A DNA stretch of 10,310 bases from Cyclobacteriaceae bacterium (lineage in GTDB: Bacteria > Bacteroidota > Bacteroidia > Cytophagales > Cyclobacteriaceae). The stretch is taken from positions 1 to 10,310 of the forward strand of contig JAUUZS010000095.1 of NCBI GenBank assembly GCA_030589835.1, given 5' to 3'. Below are positions 6,632-10,310 of this stretch, piece by piece. A program made the translations under genes and the position numbers. Each line of letters begins with the position of its first letter. Positions within the stretch are counted from its first letter, which is position 1. The notes beneath the pieces are model-generated. The model worked only from the letters and a program-made list of their open reading frames with translations. It made no database searches and was not told the origin of the DNA.

Positions 6632-7666
6632 ATGAAATCAATGGTTTTAACAGGCATCAGGCAAATGGAAATGATCGTAGTTCCCGATCCAAAAATTGTT
6701 CATGATACTGATGTATTGATAAAAATGCTACGGGTAGGCGTTTGCGGTTCTGACATTCATTATTATGCTACAGGAAAAATAGGTAGTCAGGTGGTGGAAT
6801 ATCCGTTTGCCGTGGGGCATGAAGGTGCGGGAATCGTCGTTGAAATTGGAAGTGGCGTGACAAGTGTAAAAGTTGGAGATGAGATCGCCGTAGAACCTGC
6901 CATGCCTTGCTGGAAATGTGACCAATGTAAGGTGGGTAGGCCCCATACATGCAGGAATTTGAAATTTTTAGGATGTCCGGGCCAGGCAGAGGGGTGTCTG
7001 TCGGAATATATTGTAATGCCGGAAACAAGTTGTCCGCCGCTAGAAAATGGCTTGACCCTGGATGATGGAGCACTTTCCGAACCATTGGCCATAGGTGTGT
7101 ATGCTGTTCAGCAATCCATTGCGATGGAAGGGGCTGCAATTGGTATATTAGGATTTGGCCCTATCGGAATGAGCGTATTGCTTCCTGCGAAAGCCCAAGG
7201 TGCAAAATCTATATTTGTGACCGACAAAATTGAAGGCAGACTTGAATTAGCCAAATCCATAGGCATTAATTATGGCGGCAATCCCGACGAGGAAGATGTG
7301 GTTTCAAAAATCACGGAGTTGGAGCCAAATATGCTGGATGTGGTTTTTGAGTGTTGCGGAAAACAAGAAGCGCTGGACAATGCCATTGACTTGCTCAAGC
7401 CAGGAGGTAAATTGATGATGATTGGCATTCCTGAATTTGACCATTGGCAAATTTCTGCTGACAAAGGCAGGCGAAAGGAAATAACCTTCGCAAATATAAG
7501 AAGACAAAACAATGCTCTGGAACCTACATTGGAGATGATGAAAGATAAGGTGTTTGATGCCAGCCAGATGATAACCCACAGATTCCCATTTGACCAAACC
7601 AAAGAAGCTTTTGATCTGGTTGACAAGTATGATGATGGAGTAATGAAAGCCATGATTGATTTTTGA
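6632..7666 (+). CDS. Zinc-dependent medium-chain dehydrogenase, sorbitol/xylitol dehydrogenase-like
   Basis: Zinc-dependent NAD(P)-linked alcohol dehydrogenase of the medium-chain (MDR) superfamily, 344 residues. The catalytic zinc site is visible: Cys38 in GVCGSDIHYY (36-45), His63 and Glu64 in GHEGAG (62-67), and Glu150 in SEPLA. Four cysteines for the structural zinc are Cys93, Cys96, Cys99 and Cys107. The Rossmann motif is GFGPIG (174-179), and Asp198 at the end of the second strand suggests NAD+ over NADP+. The SDIHYY and SEPLA signatures place it with sorbitol, xylitol and related polyol dehydrogenases; threonine or butanediol dehydrogenase is less likely. It is divergent from the hydroxyproline genes, with 209 bp between them. 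A shared role is possible but not shown, since the two-step route to proline needs no alcohol dehydrogenase. Confidence 0.88.
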   Translation: MKSMVLTGIRQMEMIVVPDPKIVHDTDVLIKMLRVGVCGSDIHYYATGKIGSQVVEYPFAVGHEGAGIVVEIGSGVTSVKVGDEIAVEPAMPCWKCDQCKVGRPHTCRNLKFLGCPGQAEGCLSEYIVMPETSCPPLENGLTLDDGALSEPLAIGVYAVQQSIAMEGAAIGILGFGPIGMSVLLPAKAQGAKSIFVTDKIEGRLELAKSIGINYGGNPDEEDVVSKITELEPNMLDVVFECCGKQEALDNAIDLLKPGGKLMMIGIPEFDHWQISADKGRRKEITFANIRRQNNALEPTLEMMKDKVFDASQMITHRFPFDQTKEAFDLVDKYDDGVMKAMIDF

Positions 7667-7795
7667 CTTCGCAAAATCCCGGGTTTGCCATGCCATGAAT
7701 GTGCATTCAGATATTATATTCACATGAATAGGTATTATTCTTATTGAAAATATTTTAACTCTGGAGCAATTATTTTTATTTATAAAAATGTTTCA

Positions 7796-7803
7796 TACCT
7801 TTG
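7796..7803 (+). promoter_or_regulatory. Putative promoter of rpmH-rnpA-S41 operon
   Basis: TACCTTTG matches the Bacteroidota -7 consensus TAnnTTTG exactly and lies 34 bases upstream of the rpmH start. The upstream region is a T-rich tract without a clear TTG -33 element. The spacer from 7667 holds nothing else I can support and no good terminator for the dehydrogenase gene. Confidence 0.55.
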
Positions 7804-7837
7804 CAGGCCATTTACAATTCACTAATATAGTAAGATA

Positions 7838-7996
7838 ATGAAACGTACATTTCAGCCTTCGAGAAGAAAAAGAAGCAATAAGCATGGCTTTAAAGCCAGA
7901 ATGGCTACTCCGGGCGGCAGAGCTGTTCTTGCAAATAGAAGAGCCAAAGGAAGGAAGAAGCTGACTGTAGCAGACGAAAGCAAGCATAAAAGATAG
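7838..7996 (+). CDS. rpmH: 50S ribosomal protein L34
   Basis: Small, very basic protein of the large ribosomal subunit, 52 residues, the usual L34 size in this phylum. The start [19 protein letters not shown] and the middle [20 protein letters not shown] match the L34 consensus almost throughout. The C-terminal tail [12 protein letters not shown] is a short extension of the kind seen in Bacteroidota. It starts at ATG 7838 behind an A-rich leader and is followed 47 bp later by rnpA, the near-universal bacterial gene order. It is too short for many gene-finding length cut-offs. Confidence 0.97.
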   Translation: MKRTFQPSRRKRSNKHGFKARMATPGGRAVLANRRAKGRKKLTVADESKHKR

Positions 7997-8043
7997 ATTT
8001 AATATCTTTTAGTGATAACTGAGGTAATATAATATACCAATAA

Positions 8044-8439
8044 GTGAGCTTTTATTTAAAAAAGCACGAAATACTCAGAAGCAAAAATAATATTAAGGAA
8101 CTGTTTGAAAACGGTTCCTCTTTTTTTCTGTATCCCTTCAAAGTTTTTTTTCTTCCAAATTCTTCCCTAAGCACCAATCAGGCATTATTTTCTGTTTCAA
8201 AAAAATATTTTAGAAAAGCCGTTGACCGTAATCTGATACGTCGAAGAATGCGCGAAGCGTACCGCTTAAATAAAAGCATTTTGGAAGTAAATCAAAAAGA
8301 TTCACTTTCGTTATCCGTTGCGCTTATTTACATTAGCAAATTCAAATTGCCATATAACGACATCGAAAAAAAACTAAAACTGGTCTTTGTTCGTTTGAAT
8401 AAGACTGATAAACAAAATTATAAAAATGAAGAAATATAG
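8044..8439 (+). CDS. rnpA: Ribonuclease P protein component
   Basis: Protein subunit of RNase P, which assists the catalytic RNA in trimming the 5' leader from pre-tRNA. At 131 residues it is of normal length. The RNR signature is clear in KKYFRKAVDRNLIRRRMREAYRLNK (53-77), with Arg62, Asn63, Arg66-68 and Arg70 for RNA binding. The N terminus (LKKHEILRSKNNIKELFENGSSFFLYPFKVFFL) also follows the family pattern. The start is GTG, directly after an in-frame TAA, so no longer protein is possible. Its last 14 bases overlap the start of the S41 peptidase gene in another frame, which points to translational coupling. The RNA subunit gene (rnpB) is not in the window. Confidence 0.95.
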   Translation: MSFYLKKHEILRSKNNIKELFENGSSFFLYPFKVFFLPNSSLSTNQALFSVSKKYFRKAVDRNLIRRRMREAYRLNKSILEVNQKDSLSLSVALIYISKFKLPYNDIEKKLKLVFVRLNKTDKQNYKNEEI

Positions 8440-10084
8440 AATTCCCTCTTCAATACTGATCCTGATCGCAATCATTGGCTTTTTCTCTTTTAATAACCCC
8501 AGTGAAAGATATTTTGAAATTACCAGGAATCTTGACATTTTCGCAACCCTTTTTAAGGAGGTCAATACCTACTATGTTGACGAAATAAATCCTAACAAAC
8601 TTATAAAAACAGGCATTAATGCCATGTTGGCTTCACTGGATCCGTATACCAATTATATTCCTGAAGATGACATCGAAGATTACCGCACCATGACCACCGG
8701 CCAATACGGAGGAATAGGAGCTGTAATAGGTCGTCGAAATGGGCGGAGTGTCATAATGATGCCGTATGATGGATTTCCTGCACATAAATCCGGACTTAAA
8801 ATTGGCGATGAAATCCTAAAAGTTGACGACGTCGATGTCAGGGAAAAAAATACATCTGAAATCAGCCAGCTGCTGAAAGGCCAGGCCAACACCAAGCTCA
8901 TGATCACCATTAAGCGATATGGCGAAGAAAAGCCTATGGAAATGAGCCTCACCAGAGAAAAAATAACCATCGATAATGTGCCATATGCCGGAATGGTTTC
9001 AGATAGCATAGGATATATCAAGCTTTCTGATTTCACTACCGGTGCCGGGAAAGAAGTAAAAAAATCTTTGGAAAAGCTCAAAAAAGATGGGGCCAATAAA
9101 ATCATCCTTGATCTAAGAGGTAATCCGGGCGGGTTACTAAACGAAGCTGTAAATGTTTCTAATATTTTTATAAACCAGGGATCGGAGGTTGTGAGTACCA
9201 AAGGAAAAGTTACGGATTGGAACAAAACCTATAAAGCACTAAATCAGCCCTCTGACATTGAAATTCCTATTGCCGTGTTAACGAACAGAAGAAGCGCTTC
9301 GGCAGCAGAGATTGTAAGTGGTGTTATCCAGGACTACGATCGAGGTGTGTTGGTGGGAGAAAAAACATTTGGCAAAGGCCTGGTTCAAGCGACCCGGCCA
9401 CTGACCTATAATTCTCAATTAAAAATTACAACGGCCAAATATTATATTCCTAGTGGCAGGTGTATTCAGGCGATAAACTATAGCCAACGAAATGACGATG
9501 GTAGCGTAGGGATTATTCCTGATTCCCTTAAATCTGAATTTACCACTCAAAGTGGAAGAAAAGTTTTTGATGGAGGTGGTGTTGACCCGGATCTTGAAAT
9601 TGCAAATAAAATTCCTTCTGCGATTACTATCAGCTTAATAACTAAAGGATTAATTTTTGAGTATGCCCTGCAATATCATTATAGCCATGAAAAAATACTA
9701 CCTGCCAAGGATTTCAAATTATCAGTTCAGGAGTATGAAGCATTCATTGCGTGGCTAGCGGACAAAGATTATGATTACATCACCAAGGTCGAAAAAACGA
9801 TTGAAACGCTTACAAAATATGCGAAAACCGAAAAATATTATGATAATATAAAAGCGGAAATAGAAGACCTGGAATCAAAGGTGATGCATAACAAAGAGCA
9901 GGATCTGAAAGAATTTTCTTCAGAAATAAAAAGTATTCTGGAAGAAAGGATTGTGGATCAATATTATCTAATGAAAGGCAATTTTGAAGCCTCTTTTGAT
10001 AATGATGATCAAGTTCAGGCTGCCATTAAGTTACTTCAGGATTCTGAAAAATATAACAGCCTGCTAAAGGTCTCAGTAGAGTAA
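8426..10084 (+). CDS. S41 family C-terminal processing peptidase
   Basis: Tail-specific serine protease of the CtpA/Prc type, 552 residues, which cleaves near the C terminus of envelope proteins. A hydrophobic N-terminal segment (about 8-22) acts as a signal peptide or anchor, so the enzyme works in the periplasm. It is followed by a helical lead-in, a PDZ domain (about 92-175, starting GQYGGIGAVIG) that binds substrate tails, and the S41 catalytic core (about 190-395). The core contains the LDLRGNPGG motif (228-236), nucleophile Ser292 in RRSASAAEIVSG and the general base Lys317 in GEKTFGKG. The 25-residue Ser-Lys spacing is as in E. coli Prc. The last 150 residues form a charged helical extension common in Bacteroidota members. 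Its ATG lies within the end of rnpA. The terminator at 10092-10147 ends the operon. Confidence 0.94.
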   Translation: MKKYRIPSSILILIAIIGFFSFNNPSERYFEITRNLDIFATLFKEVNTYYVDEINPNKLIKTGINAMLASLDPYTNYIPEDDIEDYRTMTTGQYGGIGAVIGRRNGRSVIMMPYDGFPAHKSGLKIGDEILKVDDVDVREKNTSEISQLLKGQANTKLMITIKRYGEEKPMEMSLTREKITIDNVPYAGMVSDSIGYIKLSDFTTGAGKEVKKSLEKLKKDGANKIILDLRGNPGGLLNEAVNVSNIFINQGSEVVSTKGKVTDWNKTYKALNQPSDIEIPIAVLTNRRSASAAEIVSGVIQDYDRGVLVGEKTFGKGLVQATRPLTYNSQLKITTAKYYIPSGRCIQAINYSQRNDDGSVGIIPDSLKSEFTTQSGRKVFDGGGVDPDLEIANKIPSAITISLITKGLIFEYALQYHYSHEKILPAKDFKLSVQEYEAFIAWLADKDYDYITKVEKTIETLTKYAKTEKYYDNIKAEIEDLESKVMHNKEQDLKEFSSEIKSILEERIVDQYYLMKGNFEASFDNDDQVQAAIKLLQDSEKYNSLLKVSVE

Positions 10085-10091
10085 TAAGTCA

Positions 10092-10147
10092 AATATCATT
10101 CATAAAAAAAGGCCATATTCTTATGGCCTTTTTTTATGAATGATATT
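10092..10147. terminator. Bidirectional terminator, perfect 26-bp inverted repeat
   Basis: Two arms of 26 bases (10092-10117 and 10122-10147) are perfectly complementary around a TTCT loop. The inner stem GGCCATA/TATGGCC is followed by seven Ts in either direction, because the flanking A7 and T7 runs are part of the repeat. It therefore ends transcription of the S41 operon on the plus strand and of the aldolase gene on the minus strand. The right arm overlaps the first two bases of the aldolase stop codon complement. Confidence 0.9.
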
Positions 10148-10310
10148 ATTTTTTACGGTTTGCCTTATAATGCACAATGTTTGATGTGAACTCCCTGGCG
10201 ATCTTGGTAAGCCTTCCCCATTCTTCATTGCTAATAATTTCTGCATTGGTAAAGCTACCTCCTACGCCAACACAAGAAGAGCCCATGTCATACCACTTGT
10301 CGATATTGTC
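10146..10310 (-). CDS. KDPG/KHG aldolase, C-terminal part (runs off the window)
   Basis: The final 54 residues of a minus-strand protein whose start lies beyond the right edge. The segment reads DNIDKWYDMGSSCVGVGGSF and then continues as a charged helix. The 'N...W...G...VGVGG' pattern is the phosphate-binding C-terminal strand and helix of the class I aldolase that splits 2-keto-3-deoxy-6-phosphogluconate (and 4-hydroxy-2-oxoglutarate) into pyruvate and an aldehyde. The catalytic lysine would be in the missing part. The protein ends in YKANRKK, then TAA within the shared terminator. Another TIM-barrel enzyme with a similar C terminus (for example another Eda-like aldolase) cannot be excluded from so short a piece. 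Confidence 0.7.
   Translation of the reverse strand, partial: DNIDKWYDMGSSCVGVGGSFTNAEIISNEEWGRLTKIAREFTSNIVHYKANRKK

Noticed and set aside
6768..7139. Minus-strand frames opposite the zinc dehydrogenase, including those of 123 and 101 codons
   Set aside because: They are antisense to a well-supported gene with all its zinc ligands and have no domain of their own.
7691..7720. TGAATGTGCATTCA palindrome as a terminator for the zinc dehydrogenase
   Set aside because: The loop would be only two bases, the stem is AT-rich and no T tract follows.
7838..8439. Replication origin next to rpmH-rnpA
   Set aside because: rpmH-rnpA lies near oriC in some bacteria, but there is no dnaA gene and no cluster of DnaA boxes here, and this linkage is not reliable in Bacteroidota.
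8680..9225. 181-codon minus-strand frame opposite the S41 peptidase
   Set aside because: It lies wholly inside the peptidase gene, whose catalytic motifs are intact on the plus strand. It is rich in Ser, Pro and Phe, as antisense shadows often are, and has no known motif.
10146..10310. Aldolase as part of the hydroxyproline pathway
   Set aside because: Eda-type enzymes can split 4-hydroxy-2-oxoglutarate, but the trans-3-hydroxyproline route ends at proline, and the aldolase gene is separated by the rpmH-rnpA-S41 operon and a two-way terminator.

Overview
The window looks like chromosomal DNA of a Bacteroidota bacterium, probably Cytophagia or a related class. This is inferred from its AT-rich composition, genes without Shine-Dalgarno sequences, several promoters with the Bacteroidota -7 box TAnnTTTG, a large ABC permease with two FtsX domains of the kind common in this phylum, and the cluster rpmH-rnpA-S41 peptidase. 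I cannot name a genus.

Layout. (1) 13-2463 (+): an 816-residue MacB/FtsX-type ABC transporter permease, ended by a strong intrinsic terminator at 2489-2523. (2) 2524-2763: a gene-free stretch with three hairpins and a short direct repeat. It resembles a cluster of repetitive extragenic palindromes. (3) 2764-4296 (-): a tetR-alpha/beta hydrolase operon. One perfect 12-bp palindrome, inside an identical 18-bp block, occurs both in the tetR promoter and inside the hydrolase coding sequence, which suggests a self-regulated two-gene circuit. (4) 4363-6422 (-): two genes that together make a trans-3-hydroxy-L-proline to L-proline pathway. They are a proline-racemase-family dehydratase with a Cys/Thr active site and an ornithine-cyclodeaminase/mu-crystallin-family reductase. 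(5) 6632-7666 (+): a divergent zinc-dependent polyol/alcohol dehydrogenase. (6) 7838-10084 (+): rpmH (not in the usual size range for simple ORF calling, 52 residues), rnpA and an S41 C-terminal processing peptidase, closely packed behind a good Bacteroidota promoter. (7) 10092-10147: a perfect 26-bp inverted repeat acting as a shared terminator. (8) 10146-10310 (-): the C-terminal end of a KDPG/KHG aldolase (Eda-like) gene that runs off the window.

How the genes work together. The dehydratase and reductase should convert trans-3-hydroxy-L-proline, a minor collagen amino acid, to proline in two steps. The TetR protein probably controls itself and the hydrolase, whose substrate is unknown. The rpmH-rnpA-S41 block is housekeeping. 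I see no phage, CRISPR, tRNA, rRNA or transposase gene and no clearly new multi-gene system. The items most worth a second look are the duplicated operator, the hairpin cluster and the hydroxyproline module.
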